DNA of 64,000 nucleotides, taken from NCBI RefSeq assembly GCF_020819595.1, contig NZ_JAJHNP010000016.1:1-64000 (forward strand), read 5' to 3'. Numbering within the stretch: position 1 is the stretch's first letter; every line of letters begins with the position of its first letter. The position numbers and the translations under genes are program-made. The notes below the pieces were generated by a model. The model worked only from the letters and a program-made list of their open reading frames with translations. It was not told where the DNA came from and did no database searches. The stretch is from Streptomyces barringtoniae. Lineage in GTDB: Bacteria > Actinomycetota > Actinomycetes > Streptomycetales > Streptomycetaceae. Of this stretch, positions 42,158 to 50,416 are shown piece after piece.

Positions 42158-43351
42158 ATGACCGAACTGCCCCGCATCATCAGCGTCGACGACCATGTGA
42201 TCGAGCCCGCCCACCTCTTCGAGACCTGGCTGCCGGCCAGGTACCGCGAGCGTGGGCCCAAGCCGCTGACCGCCGGGATCGGGGAACTGGCCTATGTCGG
42301 AGGCAAGTACCAGATCACCATGGACCCGGCCGGCCAGCCGACCGACTGGTGGATCTACGAGGACCTGAAGTTCCCGTACAAGCGCAACATCGCCGCCGTC
42401 GGCTTCGACCGGGACGAGATGACCCTGGAGGGGATCACCCGGGAGCAGATGCGCCCCGGGTGCTGGGACCCTGCCGAACGCCTGAAGGACATGGACCTCA
42501 ACCACGTCGAGGCCAGCCTCTGCTTCCCGACCTTCCCCCGCTTCTGCGGGCAGACCTTCGCCGAGGCCCACGACAAGGAGGTCGCCCTCGCCTGCGTGCG
42601 CGCCTACAACGACTGGATGGTGGAGGAGTGGTGCGGGGACAGCGGGGGCCGGCTGATCCCGCTGTGCCTGATCCCGCTGTGGGACGTCGAACTGGCCGTC
42701 GCCGAGATCCGGCGCAACGCCGGGCGCGGGGTGCGGGCGGTGACCTTCTCCGAGATCCCCACCCACCTCGGGCTGCCCTCCATCCACTGCGGCTACTGGG
42801 ACCCGTTCTTCGCCGTCTGCCAGGAGACGGGGACGGTCGTCAACATGCACATCGGCAGCAGCTCCCAGATGCCTGCCGCATCCCCCGACGCCCCGCCCGC
42901 CGTCCAGGCCTCGCTGAGCTTCAACAACGCGATGGCCTCGATGATGGACTACCTCTTCAGCGGGGTCCTGGTGAAGTTCCCGCAGCTCAAACTCGCCTAC
43001 TCCGAGGGACAGATGGGCTGGATCCCGTACGCCCTGGAGCGTGCCGACGACGTGTGGGAGGAGCACCGCGCCTGGGGCGGGGTCCGGGACCTGATCCCCG
43101 AGCCGCCGTCGACGTACTACTACCGGCAGATCTTCTGCTGCTTCTTCCGCGACAAGCACGGCGTCGCCTCGCTGGACGTGGTGGGCAGGGACAACGCCAC
43201 CTTCGAGACCGACTACCCCCACGTCGACTCGACCTTCCCGCACACCAAGGAGGTCGCCCTCGACCATGTGAAGGGCCTGGACGACGAGACCGTCCACAAG
43301 CTGATGCGGGGCAACGCCATCCGCATGCTGGACCTGGACTTCGACAAGTAA
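42158..43351 (+). CDS. amidohydrolase-2 family (ACMSD-like) metal-dependent hydrolase
   Basis: A 397-residue TIM-barrel protein of the amidohydrolase 2 family. It starts IISVDDHVIEPAHLFETWLP with the first metal motif D-x-H, continues with MDLNHVEASLCFPTFPRFCG, NMHIGSSSQMP (metal histidine) and ends ETDYPHVDSTFPHTKEVA with the last metal aspartate. Members decarboxylate or hydrolyse carboxylic or ring substrates; several actinobacterial degradative clusters carry one next to acyl-CoA dehydrogenases. GGAGGGG precedes ATG 42158. Its stop overlaps the next ATG (TAATG), so it is coupled to the dehydrogenase. Confidence 0.88.
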   Translation: MTELPRIISVDDHVIEPAHLFETWLPARYRERGPKPLTAGIGELAYVGGKYQITMDPAGQPTDWWIYEDLKFPYKRNIAAVGFDRDEMTLEGITREQMRPGCWDPAERLKDMDLNHVEASLCFPTFPRFCGQTFAEAHDKEVALACVRAYNDWMVEEWCGDSGGRLIPLCLIPLWDVELAVAEIRRNAGRGVRAVTFSEIPTHLGLPSIHCGYWDPFFAVCQETGTVVNMHIGSSSQMPAASPDAPPAVQASLSFNNAMASMMDYLFSGVLVKFPQLKLAYSEGQMGWIPYALERADDVWEEHRAWGGVRDLIPEPPSTYYYRQIFCCFFRDKHGVASLDVVGRDNATFETDYPHVDSTFPHTKEVALDHVKGLDDETVHKLMRGNAIRMLDLDFDK

Positions 43352-44484
43352 TGGACCTGTCGTACACGCCCGAGGAGGAGGACTTCCGCGCCCGGCTGCG
43401 CGAGTGGCTCGCCAAGGTGCTGCCGACGCTGCCGCCGAAGCCGTCCCCGGACGACTGGCCCGCGCGCAGGGCGTACGACCTGGGCTGGCAGCGGACGTTG
43501 TACGAGGCCGGGTACGCCGACGTCCACTGGGACGCCTCGCCGACACTCCGGCTGATCTTCCTGGAGGAAACGGAGAGGGCGGGCGCGCCCTATGTGGGGG
43601 CGAACTTCGTCGGCCTGCTGCACGCCGGACCGACCATCGCCGCCGAGGGCACCCCCGCACAGCGGGCGCGCTGGCTCCCGCCGGTCCTGCGGGGTGAGGA
43701 GGTGTGGTGCCAGGGGTTCAGCGAGCCGGACGCGGGATCGGACCTGGCGTCGCTGCGCACGCGCGCGTGGCGCGACGGCGACGACTACGTGGTCACCGGG
43801 TCCAAGATCTGGACCTCCCACGCCGAGGTCGCCGACTGGTGCGAACTGCTGGTCCGCACCGACCCCGACGCGCCGAAGCACCGGGGCATCACCTGGCTCG
43901 CGATGCCCATGGACGCCACCGGCATCACCGTACGGCCCCTGCGTACGCTCGCGGGGTCGGCGGAGTTCGCGGAAGTGTTCCTGGACGAGGTACGGGTGCC
44001 GGTGGCGAACCGGGTCGGCGCGGAGAACGACGGCTGGCGCGTGACCATGGTGACCCTGTCCTTCGAGCGCGGCACGGCGTTCGTCGGCGAGGTGGTGGCC
44101 TGCCGCCGGGTCCTGGCCGAGCTCGCGGTCGAGGCCCGGCGGAACGGCCGCTGGGACGACCCGGTCCTACGGCGCCGGCTCGGCCGCCTGGAGGCGGAGT
44201 TCCGGGCGCTGTGGCGGCTGACCCAGTGGAACGTGAGCGGGGCGGAGGCGAGCGGCGGGGTGCCGGGCGTCGGCGGCTCGGTCTTCAAGCTCCGCTACTC
44301 GCACGCCCGCCAGGAGCTGTACGACACCGCCGCCGAGGTCCTGGGCTCCGACTGCCTCGACATGAACCGGCCCTGGGTCCTGGACCGCCTGTCCTCCCTC
44401 TCCTACACCATCGCCGCCGGCACCTCACAGATCCAGCGCAACATCGTGGCCGAACGGCTCCTGGACCTGCCGAAGGGGAGGTGA
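43351..44484 (+). CDS. acyl-CoA dehydrogenase, large-subunit type
   Basis: A 377-residue acyl-CoA dehydrogenase. Motifs are YTPEEEDFRARLREWL, WCQGFSEPDAGSDLASLRTR (FAD loop), TGSKIWTSHAEVADWCELLVRT and the C-terminal IAAGTSQIQRNIVAERLL. The WCQGFSEPDAGSDLA form is typical of the FadE29/ChsE2-like group in steroid and related catabolism, which pairs with a smaller catalytically poor subunit; such a gene is the next one downstream. It overlaps the amidohydrolase stop. CoA-ester substrate unknown. Confidence 0.88.
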   Translation: MDLSYTPEEEDFRARLREWLAKVLPTLPPKPSPDDWPARRAYDLGWQRTLYEAGYADVHWDASPTLRLIFLEETERAGAPYVGANFVGLLHAGPTIAAEGTPAQRARWLPPVLRGEEVWCQGFSEPDAGSDLASLRTRAWRDGDDYVVTGSKIWTSHAEVADWCELLVRTDPDAPKHRGITWLAMPMDATGITVRPLRTLAGSAEFAEVFLDEVRVPVANRVGAENDGWRVTMVTLSFERGTAFVGEVVACRRVLAELAVEARRNGRWDDPVLRRRLGRLEAEFRALWRLTQWNVSGAEASGGVPGVGGSVFKLRYSHARQELYDTAAEVLGSDCLDMNRPWVLDRLSSLSYTIAAGTSQIQRNIVAERLLDLPKGR

Positions 44485-44656
44485 ACGCGCGCTTGGCGGT
44501 GGGGCGGGGGCCGGGGGTTCGCCGCCGGTGGCGGGCGGGGGCGGTGTGGCGAGGGCACGGCGGGGTGGTTCGGGGGCTGCCGGAGAGGGGGCGGTGTGGT
44601 CGGGTGCCGTCGGGTGCGGTGCCGGTCCGGTGCGGTGTCGGTCCGGTCGGAGGGAG
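44485..44656. other. G-rich spacer between the two dehydrogenase genes
   Basis: 172 bp with repeated G-runs on the plus strand (GGGGCGGGGGCCGGGGG near 44506 and further runs) and degenerate repeats of CGGTGCCGGTCCGGTG near the end. It could form G-quadruplexes. No gene or terminator is seen. Confidence 0.35.
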
Positions 44657-45874
44657 ATGAGCGTGCGTTTCCAACTCACTGAGGACCAGAGCGCGTTGAG
44701 GGCAGGCGTACGGGAGCTGCTGGACCGGCGGTTCGGGCGGGAGGCGCTGCGGGCGGCCGTGGACGCGCCGGGGCGGCTCGACCGCGAGCTGTGGCGGGCG
44801 CTCGGCGACGCGGGTTTCTTCGCCCTGCGGCTGCCGGAGGCGGACGGCGGGGTCGGGCTGGGGCTGCCGGAGGCGGTGCTGGTCTTCGAGGAGGCCGGAC
44901 GGGCCCTGCTGCCCGGACCGCTCGTGGCGACCCACCTGGCCGCCGGCAGCGTAGCGGGCGCGGCCACCGGGGAGACGGTGGTCGCGGCGGCGGACGGGCG
45001 GCTGGTGGAGTGGCTGGAGGCGGCGGACGTGGTGCGGGGGGCGGTGGCGGGGGCCGTGCCGCTGCGCTCCGTTGACCCACTGACCCCGCTGCACCGCATT
45101 CCCGCACCCACCCCCGGCGAAGCCGCCGCAGACCGCCGCCCACCTGACGGCGGCGAGACGCACACAGCTGCGGGCAGTCGTCCAGCCGAAGCGAGCGCCC
45201 ACCCGGGCAGTGGCGCAGATCCGGGCGCAGCGGGGGGCGAACACGCCGCCGGAGCGAGTGCCCACCCAGGCAGTGGCGGTCATCCCCGCGCGGCTGCGGG
45301 CGGTCGTGCCGCTGGGTCGGCACGGGTGGGCGGTGGGAGTGCCCGCGCTGAAGCGAAGCCGAGAGTGGGGGAGGCGCCCGGTGAGCGCCGGCAAGCGACC
45401 CAGCCTCCGGCCGGCACCGGCACCGGTGCCGTAGGAGCCGACGGCACCGGCAACCCAGCCCCCGACCCCGTGGCCATCCTCCTCACCGCGGCCGAGCAGC
45501 TCGGTACCGCCGTACGGGTGCAGGAGCTGGCCGTGCAACACGCCCGTACACGGGAGCAGTTCGGGCAGCCGGTCGGTGCCTTCCAGGCCGTCAAGCACCT
45601 GTGCGCGGACCTGCTGGTGCGCACCGAGACCGCGCGCGTCGCCGTCTACGCGGCCGCCGTCACCGGCGACGCGGCCGACATCGCCGCCGCCCGGCTGCTC
45701 GCCGACGAGGCCGCCGTACGCGGGGCCCGTGACTGTCTTCAGGTGCACGGCGGCATGGGTTTCACCTGGGAGGCGGACGTGCATCTGCATCTGAAGCGGG
45801 CCTGGGTGCGGGCCCGGCGTGGTGGCGGGGGCACGGAGAGTGAGGAACTGCTCGCCGCGCGGCTGGCAGCCTGA
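44657..45874 (+). CDS. acyl-CoA dehydrogenase, small-subunit type with a large low-complexity insert
   Basis: A 405-residue protein. Residues 1-148 are the N-terminal helical part (FQLTEDQSALRAGVRELLDRRF, FFALRLPEADGGVGLGLPEA) and 269-405 the C-terminal helices (AILLTAAEQLGTAVRVQELAVQHA, CLQVHGGMGFTWEADVHLHL). In between, about residues 150-268 form a Gly/Ala/Pro/Arg-rich insert with a 21-residue internal duplication (EASAHPGSG and GASAHPGSG), encoded by a 63-bp repeat. Without the insert the protein would be about 287 residues, short even for FadE28/ChsE1-like subunits. The frame is intact. It probably pairs with the upstream subunit if still functional. Confidence 0.8.
   Translation: MSVRFQLTEDQSALRAGVRELLDRRFGREALRAAVDAPGRLDRELWRALGDAGFFALRLPEADGGVGLGLPEAVLVFEEAGRALLPGPLVATHLAAGSVAGAATGETVVAAADGRLVEWLEAADVVRGAVAGAVPLRSVDPLTPLHRIPAPTPGEAAADRRPPDGGETHTAAGSRPAEASAHPGSGADPGAAGGEHAAGASAHPGSGGHPRAAAGGRAAGSARVGGGSARAEAKPRVGEAPGERRQATQPPAGTGTGAVGADGTGNPAPDPVAILLTAAEQLGTAVRVQELAVQHARTREQFGQPVGAFQAVKHLCADLLVRTETARVAVYAAAVTGDAADIAAARLLADEAAVRGARDCLQVHGGMGFTWEADVHLHLKRAWVRARRGGGGTESEELLAARLAA
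45104..45461. repeat. low-complexity, repeat-bearing insert inside the dehydrogenase gene
   Basis: A 63-bp direct repeat starts at 45193 and 45256 (GAGCGCCCACCCGGGCAGTG / GAGTGCCCACCCAGGCAGTG). GCTGCGGGC followed by GTCGT occurs on both sides of it. The composition looks like Streptomyces intergenic repeat DNA rather than coding sequence, but it keeps the frame. Confidence 0.65.
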
Positions 45875-46301
45875 GGAGGGCGCGGCTCCCTGGGCTGCAC
45901 GGGCGACAAAGCCTTGGCCCAGGATGTCGCGGATTGTGGCACACCGGTATCACGGAGCGTCGATACCTGGTTGTGTCCTTCAACAGGCTCGTCACGACCC
46001 GGAGTCGGGCGTCCCCTCCGGTACCTTGTGTGGGATGCGAGTGGCTGCGAGCACGAGCCGGGCCGGCGTCGCCCCTGCGGCGGTACCGGGTCGCGCGGTG
46101 CGCAGCGCTGCTCGCGGGGCGGTAGCGGCTTCGGCCGACGCCTGTTCGACTCCCCGGCACGCGCGTCGCACAGTATGCCGCACGCGTACTCCTTCGCGCT
46201 GGAATATGCCCGAAGCGCTTGTTGGGGTGACTGTACGTCAACCATGCTGTCTACAAAGGGAATCACGTTCCGTGACCCTTGCTCGGGCCGTTGTTCTGAG
46301 C
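45875..46301. other. long upstream region of the HATPase gene, no confident gene
   Basis: 427 bp. A frame from ATG 46033 is open through to 46400, but its peptide looks non-coding. An inverted repeat, TCACG-TTC-CGTGA, lies at 46263-46275. AT-rich sequence around 46196-46260 (TGTACGTCAACCATGCTG, CTACAAA) probably holds the promoter of the following gene, but no clear -35/-10 pair can be fixed. Confidence 0.3.
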
Positions 46302-46400
46302 ATGCAGAAAATGGCTACGATCGTGGCCCTCGTCATCGTCGTCGCGGCCGTTGCGGCCGGGCGGCGCGGGGTCATGTGTCCGCCGGTTCGGATGGTGTGA
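46302..46400 (+). CDS. possible 32-residue single-helix membrane peptide
   Basis: MQKMATIVALVIVVAAVAAG followed by RRGVMCPPVRMV: one hydrophobic helix, then a basic tail. It ends 3 bp before the HATPase GTG. There is no ribosome-binding site worth the name before ATG 46302 or 46311, so this may simply be leader sequence. It is listed because a short membrane peptide coupled to an anti-sigma kinase gene would be meaningful. Confidence 0.2.
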   Translation: MQKMATIVALVIVVAAVAAGRRGVMCPPVRMV

Positions 46401-46403
46401 GCG

Positions 46404-46970
46404 GTGCAGGTGCTTCAAGTGCAGCTGGAGATCCGGCCCGATCCCACAGAGGTGGGGCGGGCGAGGAGGTGGGCCCGCTCGCGGCTTCCCGGGCTGGGCA
46501 TAGCGGCCGACGAGCCGCTGGCCGAGACCCTGATCCTGCTCGTCTCCGAACTGGTGACCAACGCGGTCGTGCACACCGGCCATGCGGCCGTGCTCCGGCT
46601 CTCCCTGCCCGGCGCGGCGGCCGAGGCTGTCGGCGTGGCGGCCGAGACGGCCGGCGTGGTGGTCGAGACGGCCGGAGTGGTGGATGCGGCCGGGATGCCG
46701 GAGGCACCCGCGGCGGACACCGTGCGCGTCGAGGTCGCCGACAGCAGCTCCCGCGCTCCCGTGCCGCGTTGCGCCGCCGGTGATGCCACCGGCGGCCGGG
46801 GCCTGGCCCTGGTGGACTGCCTGGCCGATCGCTGGGGCTGGAGCCCGGAAGGCGCGGGCAAGAGCATCTGGTGCGAACTGGACCGCTGTACACAGCCCAG
46901 GGAGAGCGCAGCGATGGCGTACGGGAGCGGACTGTCCGCGTACGAGGGTCTCGCCTTCGAAGCGGTGTAG
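46404..46970 (+). CDS. RsbW/SpoIIAB-like ATP-binding protein with internal repeat
   Basis: A 188-residue GHKL ATPase-domain protein (HATPase_c_2). The N-box is ETLILLVSELVTNAVVHTG near residue 45, a degenerate G1 motif is VEVADSSSRAPVP, and the G2 motif is ATGGRGLALVDCLADRWG. Between N-box and G1, about 27 residues made of (A/V)xETAGV repeats are inserted, encoded by a 21-bp tandem repeat. Such proteins act as anti-sigma kinases or related regulators in Streptomyces. GTG 46404. It is a possible partner of STAS proteins such as the one at 39434. Confidence 0.83.
   Translation: MQVLQVQLEIRPDPTEVGRARRWARSRLPGLGIAADEPLAETLILLVSELVTNAVVHTGHAAVLRLSLPGAAAEAVGVAAETAGVVVETAGVVDAAGMPEAPAADTVRVEVADSSSRAPVPRCAAGDATGGRGLALVDCLADRWGWSPEGAGKSIWCELDRCTQPRESAAMAYGSGLSAYEGLAFEAV
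46617..46697 (+). repeat. 21-bp tandem repeat inside the HATPase gene
   Basis: Units at 46617, 46638 and 46659 and a shortened one at 46680 encode AAEAVGV, AAETAGV, VVETAGV and VDAAGM. The period preserves frame and lies in a loop of the ATPase fold. Confidence 0.8.
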
Positions 46971-47229
46971 TGCCCGGCGCGGCGGTGCGCCGGTGGTGCA
47001 TCCGTGCGCGGGTGCCGCGAACAGGGCGTACGTAACAAATCCCCGTACCGGCGTTGACGACCCGTGACCACCTGAACACGCTTGTGGGCGACGATTCGCC
47101 GCGAGGGGACGACGAGGGCCGGGGTGACGGAGGCCCTCGTCGAGTGTGGGTCGCACCCGGTGGGCGGCGCGTGCGCGCGACGGTGGGGGGAGGCGCGCCG
47201 CCGGCCGGTCAAGGTCTCGCGTCCGGTTC

Positions 47230-48156
47230 TCAGAGGACGGCCACGGGTGCCACGGGTGATCCCGTCGCGCCGACGAACGGCTCGGGCATCGCCGACAGCA
47301 GGAACGCGTACCGCCCCTCTTGTCCACAGGCTGTGGACAACTCTTCGAGATTCCAGTTCTGGCCCTGGAGCATCCCCATCTCCACCAAATCCAGGGCGTG
47401 CACGGGCAGCCAGAGATTCTCCGACTCGGGAGGAAATATCTCAAAAGTCAGAGTGTCGTTCGCGACCGCCGCCGCATCGCGCGCGTGGAACCACTCCGGC
47501 GTACGGATCGACAGCCCCGGCGACGGATAGCCGTACCCGTGCCTGTCCCCGGCCAGATACACCTGCACCTGCCCGGTGCGGACCAGCACGATGTCGCCGG
47601 CCCGCACCCGGACCCCGCCGAACTCCTCGGCCCGCTCCAGATCCTCCGGCGTCACCGCGTGGCCCCCCGCCAGCCGGTCCACGCCACGCGCGCGTGCCAC
47701 GTCCAGCAGCACCCCGCGCGAGACGATGTGCCGCGCCTTGTCGATCCCGCCGAACTCGGCACCACCGTGCGCGGTGACCGTGTGCGCCGGGCGGCCGTTG
47801 TAGAGCTTCCCGGAGTGCGAGACGTGGGTGAGCGCGTCCCAGTGGGTGCCCGCCTGCAGCCCCATGGTCACCGCGTCGTCGCTGCACGCCACCGTGCCGG
47901 GGCCGAAGAGTTCCTGGTTGATCTGGACCATGGCGTGCAGGGGGTTGACGCGGCCGGGGATCACCCCGGTCTGCACGCCGTCCTGCTGGAGGGGGAGGGC
48001 GAGGGGAACGCGGCGGCCGGTCCGGATCGTGGCGGCCGCCGCGCGTACCACCTCGTCGGTGATCAGGTTCAGCGTGCCGATCTCGTCGTCCGCCCCCCAA
48101 CGCCCCCAGTTGTTCACCCGCTTGGCGATCTCGTGGAACTCCTCCGGCAGTGCCAT
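47230..48156 (-). CDS. cyclase/kynurenine formamidase-like hydrolase
   Basis: A 308-residue protein of the putative cyclase (KynB-like) family. RWGADDEIGTLNLITDEVV opens it. The metal site is GTHWDALTHVSHSGKLYNG, with the H-x-D-x-x-x-H pattern of this family, and DIVLVRTGQVQVYL and ENLWLPVHALDLVEMG follow. Larger family members of this type are common in actinobacterial degradative clusters, hydrolysing amide or ester bonds or lactones. It is divergent from the SDR gene, with one operator copy between them. Two inverted DnaA-type boxes lie in its C-terminal coding part (47320-47340). Confidence 0.87.
   Translation of the reverse strand: MALPEEFHEIAKRVNNWGRWGADDEIGTLNLITDEVVRAAAATIRTGRRVPLALPLQQDGVQTGVIPGRVNPLHAMVQINQELFGPGTVACSDDAVTMGLQAGTHWDALTHVSHSGKLYNGRPAHTVTAHGGAEFGGIDKARHIVSRGVLLDVARARGVDRLAGGHAVTPEDLERAEEFGGVRVRAGDIVLVRTGQVQVYLAGDRHGYGYPSPGLSIRTPEWFHARDAAAVANDTLTFEIFPPESENLWLPVHALDLVEMGMLQGQNWNLEELSTACGQEGRYAFLLSAMPEPFVGATGSPVAPVAVL
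47320..47340. promoter_or_regulatory. inverted pair of perfect DnaA boxes inside the cyclase gene
   Basis: TTGTCCACA at 47320-47328 and its complement TGTGGACAA at 47332-47340, 3 bp apart. TTGTCCACA is the preferred Streptomyces DnaA box. It encodes ELSTACGQE on the minus strand, so it could be fortuitous. Confidence 0.5.
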
Positions 48157-48204
48157 CCGGTGCCTCCCCGGGGCTTGTGTCCGCGCATCCGACGCGCCAT
48201 AAAA

Positions 48205-48221
48205 TCTAACGGTCCGTCAGA
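48205..48221. promoter_or_regulatory. operator copy 3, TCTAACG-GTC-CGTCAGA
   Basis: 7-bp arms with one mismatch and 3-bp spacer, between the divergent cyclase (start 48156) and SDR (start 48243) genes, 21 bp before the SDR GTG. Confidence 0.75.
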
Positions 48222-48242
48222 AACCGCGGGAAGGGGCCGGGC

Positions 48243-49154
48243 GTGGGGAACTTCTTGGCAGGAAAGGTCGTCGCCGTGACGGGCGCCGGGCGGGGCATCG
48301 GCCGGGCGGTCGCGCGCGCGGCTGCCGCCGAGGGGGCGAAGGTCGTCGTCAACGACTACGGCGTCGCCGTGGACGGCGCCTCGCCCACGAGCGAGGTCGC
48401 CGAGGCCGTCGTCAAGGAGATCGAGGCCGCGGGCGGGGAGGCGGTGGCGGTCGCCGACGACATCTCCACGATGGCGGGCGGACAGCGGGTGGTCGACGTG
48501 GCGCTGGCCTCGTACGGCCGTCTCGACGGGGTCGTGTGCGTCGCCGGGATCCTGCGCGAGCGGATGCTGTTCAACATGACCGAGGAGGAGTGGGACCCCG
48601 TGGTCGCCACCCACCTCAAGGGCACGTTCACCGTCTTCCGGGCGGCGTCCGCGGTGATGCGGAAGCAGCGTTCCGGCACGCTGATCGGCTTCACCAGCGG
48701 CAACCACCAGGGCTCCGTGTCCCAGGCCAACTACAGCGCGGCCAAGGGCGGGATCATCTCGCTGGTCCGCAGCGCGGCCCTCGGCCTGCACAAGTACGGG
48801 GTGACCGCGAACGCGGTGGCCCCGGTGGCTCGTACGCGGATGTCGGCGAACGTTCCCATGGAGCTCGCGGAGATCGGCGAGCCGGAGGACGTGGCCGCGC
48901 TGGTGGTGTACCTGCTGTCCGACGGGGCCGCTGCGCTGGGCATCACCGGGCAGGTGTACACCGTCGCGGGACCGAAGTTGGCGGTGTGGGCCCAGCCGCG
49001 TGAACTGCGTTCCGCGTTTGCCGCCGGCGGTTGGACCCCGGAGAAGATAGCGGAGCTCTTGCCGGGGTCGGTGGGGGTGGATCCGATGCCGATGCTGTCC
49101 CAGCTTTTGGCGATGGAAGAGGCGGCGCGGGGTTCTTCGCGACCGAACGCCTAA
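48243..49154 (+). CDS. short-chain dehydrogenase/reductase (3-hydroxyacyl-CoA type)
   Basis: A 303-residue SDR. The nucleotide motif VTGAGRGIGRAVARAAAAEG is near residue 10, NDYGVAVDG marks the HSD17B4-like subgroup acting on hydroxyacyl-CoA esters, and the catalytic Ser/Tyr/Lys are in TSGNHQG and YSAAKGG (Tyr about 164). The extension after residue 250 (WTPEKIAELLPGSVG) is usual in this subgroup. GTG 48243. It would oxidise the hydroxyl formed by an enoyl-CoA hydratase such as that at 55605. Confidence 0.9.
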   Translation: MGNFLAGKVVAVTGAGRGIGRAVARAAAAEGAKVVVNDYGVAVDGASPTSEVAEAVVKEIEAAGGEAVAVADDISTMAGGQRVVDVALASYGRLDGVVCVAGILRERMLFNMTEEEWDPVVATHLKGTFTVFRAASAVMRKQRSGTLIGFTSGNHQGSVSQANYSAAKGGIISLVRSAALGLHKYGVTANAVAPVARTRMSANVPMELAEIGEPEDVAALVVYLLSDGAAALGITGQVYTVAGPKLAVWAQPRELRSAFAAGGWTPEKIAELLPGSVGVDPMPMLSQLLAMEEAARGSSRPNA

Positions 49155-49169
49155 TGGCCCGGGGGCGTT

Positions 49170-49258
49170 GTGATTCGGCGGCTGCGGGTGCGTTGTGGCT
49201 TGGCGCGCAGTTCCCCGCGCCCCTTACGGGGCGCCCCCGTGGCCCCCAATTCGAAGGT
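49170..49258. repeat. copy of the dispersed intergenic repeat, inverted
   Basis: GCGGCTGCGGGTGCGTTGTG followed by GCTTGGCGCGCAGTTCCCC and GCGCCCCTTACGGGGCGC, the classic form of this Streptomyces repeat. It sits between two genes of the same operon without a visible terminator. Confidence 0.75.
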
Positions 49259-49267
49259 GGTCCACAT

Positions 49268-50416
49268 ATGGATTTCGGGTTCGGTCAAGAGGACGAGGAA
49301 TTCCGGGCCGAGGCCCGTGCCTGGCTGGCCGCCAACGCCGACCCAGGCACGGACCGCCGTACCTGGGAACGCACCCTAGGCAAAGCCGGCTGGACAGGGC
49401 TCGGCTGGCCCGAGTCGGGATACGGCAACCGCACGGCCAGCCTCACCCAGCAGGTCGTCTGGGCCGAGGAGTACGCCCGGTCGGCCGCGCCCCCGCGCTC
49501 CGGGCACATCGGGGAGAACCTGCTCGCCCCCACCCTCATCGCGCACGGCACCGAGGAGCAGAAGTCCCGCTTCCTGCCTCCGGTCGCGGCCGGAGAGGAG
49601 CTGTGGTGCCAGGGGTACAGCGAGCCGGGGGCCGGGTCGGACCTGGCCGGGGTGCGGACGGTGGCGGTCCGGGAAGGGGACCGTTACCGGATCAGCGGGC
49701 AGAAGATCTGGACCTCGCTCGCCCGTGAGGCCGACTGGTGCTTCGTGCTGGCCCGCACCGACCCCGAGTCCCGGCGCCACCACGGGCTCAGCTTCCTGCT
49801 CGTGCCGATGGACCAGCCCGGCCGTGTCGAGGTCCGCCCCATCCGGCAGATGACCGGCACCAGCGACTTCAACGAGGTCTTCTTCGACGGGGCGCACGCG
49901 CGCGTGGAGCACGTCGTGGGCGGCGAGGGGCGGGGATGGCCGGTGGCCATGAGCCTGCTCGGGTTCGAGCGCGGGGTGTCCACGCTCGCCCAGCAGATCG
50001 GGTTCGCCGAGGAGTTGGCCCAGGTCGTGCAGGTGGCCGTGGAGACGGGTGCGGCGGCGGATCCCGTCGTACGGGAGCGGCTCGTGCGGCAGTGGGCCGA
50101 GCTGCGGACCATGCGCCGGCACGCCCTGCGCACCCTGGGCGGCTCGGCCGACCCGGGCGCGCCCAGCGTGGCCAAGCTGCTGTGGGCCGGCTGGCACCAG
50201 CGGCTCGGCGAGCTGGCGATGCAGGTCAGGGGCGCGGCCGCCGCCGTCGGCCCCACGGACTGGTCCGCCTCGGCGCCGTACGAACTCGACGCCGGCCAGC
50301 ACCTGTTCCTCTTCTCCCGGGCCGACACCATCTACGGCGGCTCGGACCAGGTCCAGCGCACGATCATCGCCGAGCGCGTGCTCGGCCTGCCCAGAGAGCC
50401 CAAGGGGGCCGTGTGA
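49268..50416 (+). CDS. acyl-CoA dehydrogenase
   Basis: A 382-residue dehydrogenase of the same WCQGYSEPGAGSDLAGVRT class as the one at 43351. Motifs are FGQEDEEFRAEARAWLAANA, SGQKIWTSLAREADWCFVLART, MTGTSDFNEVFFDGAHA and the C-terminal TIYGGSDQVQRTIIAERVLGLP. ATG 49268 has GAAGGTGG upstream. Its stop overlaps the ATG of the alcohol dehydrogenase (TGATG). It is third of the acyl-CoA dehydrogenases in this region. Confidence 0.9.
   Translation: MDFGFGQEDEEFRAEARAWLAANADPGTDRRTWERTLGKAGWTGLGWPESGYGNRTASLTQQVVWAEEYARSAAPPRSGHIGENLLAPTLIAHGTEEQKSRFLPPVAAGEELWCQGYSEPGAGSDLAGVRTVAVREGDRYRISGQKIWTSLAREADWCFVLARTDPESRRHHGLSFLLVPMDQPGRVEVRPIRQMTGTSDFNEVFFDGAHARVEHVVGGEGRGWPVAMSLLGFERGVSTLAQQIGFAEELAQVVQVAVETGAAADPVVRERLVRQWAELRTMRRHALRTLGGSADPGAPSVAKLLWAGWHQRLGELAMQVRGAAAAVGPTDWSASAPYELDAGQHLFLFSRADTIYGGSDQVQRTIIAERVLGLPREPKGAV

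Noticed and set aside
45875..46400. A 122-residue gene from ATG 46033
   Set aside because: Arg/Ala/Ser-rich translation without domain, no ribosome-binding site and weak codon pattern; only the last 32 codons are kept as a low-confidence candidate.
47320..47340. Replication origin
   Set aside because: Only one pair of DnaA boxes, inside a gene, with no dnaA/dnaN and no AT-rich unwinding region.
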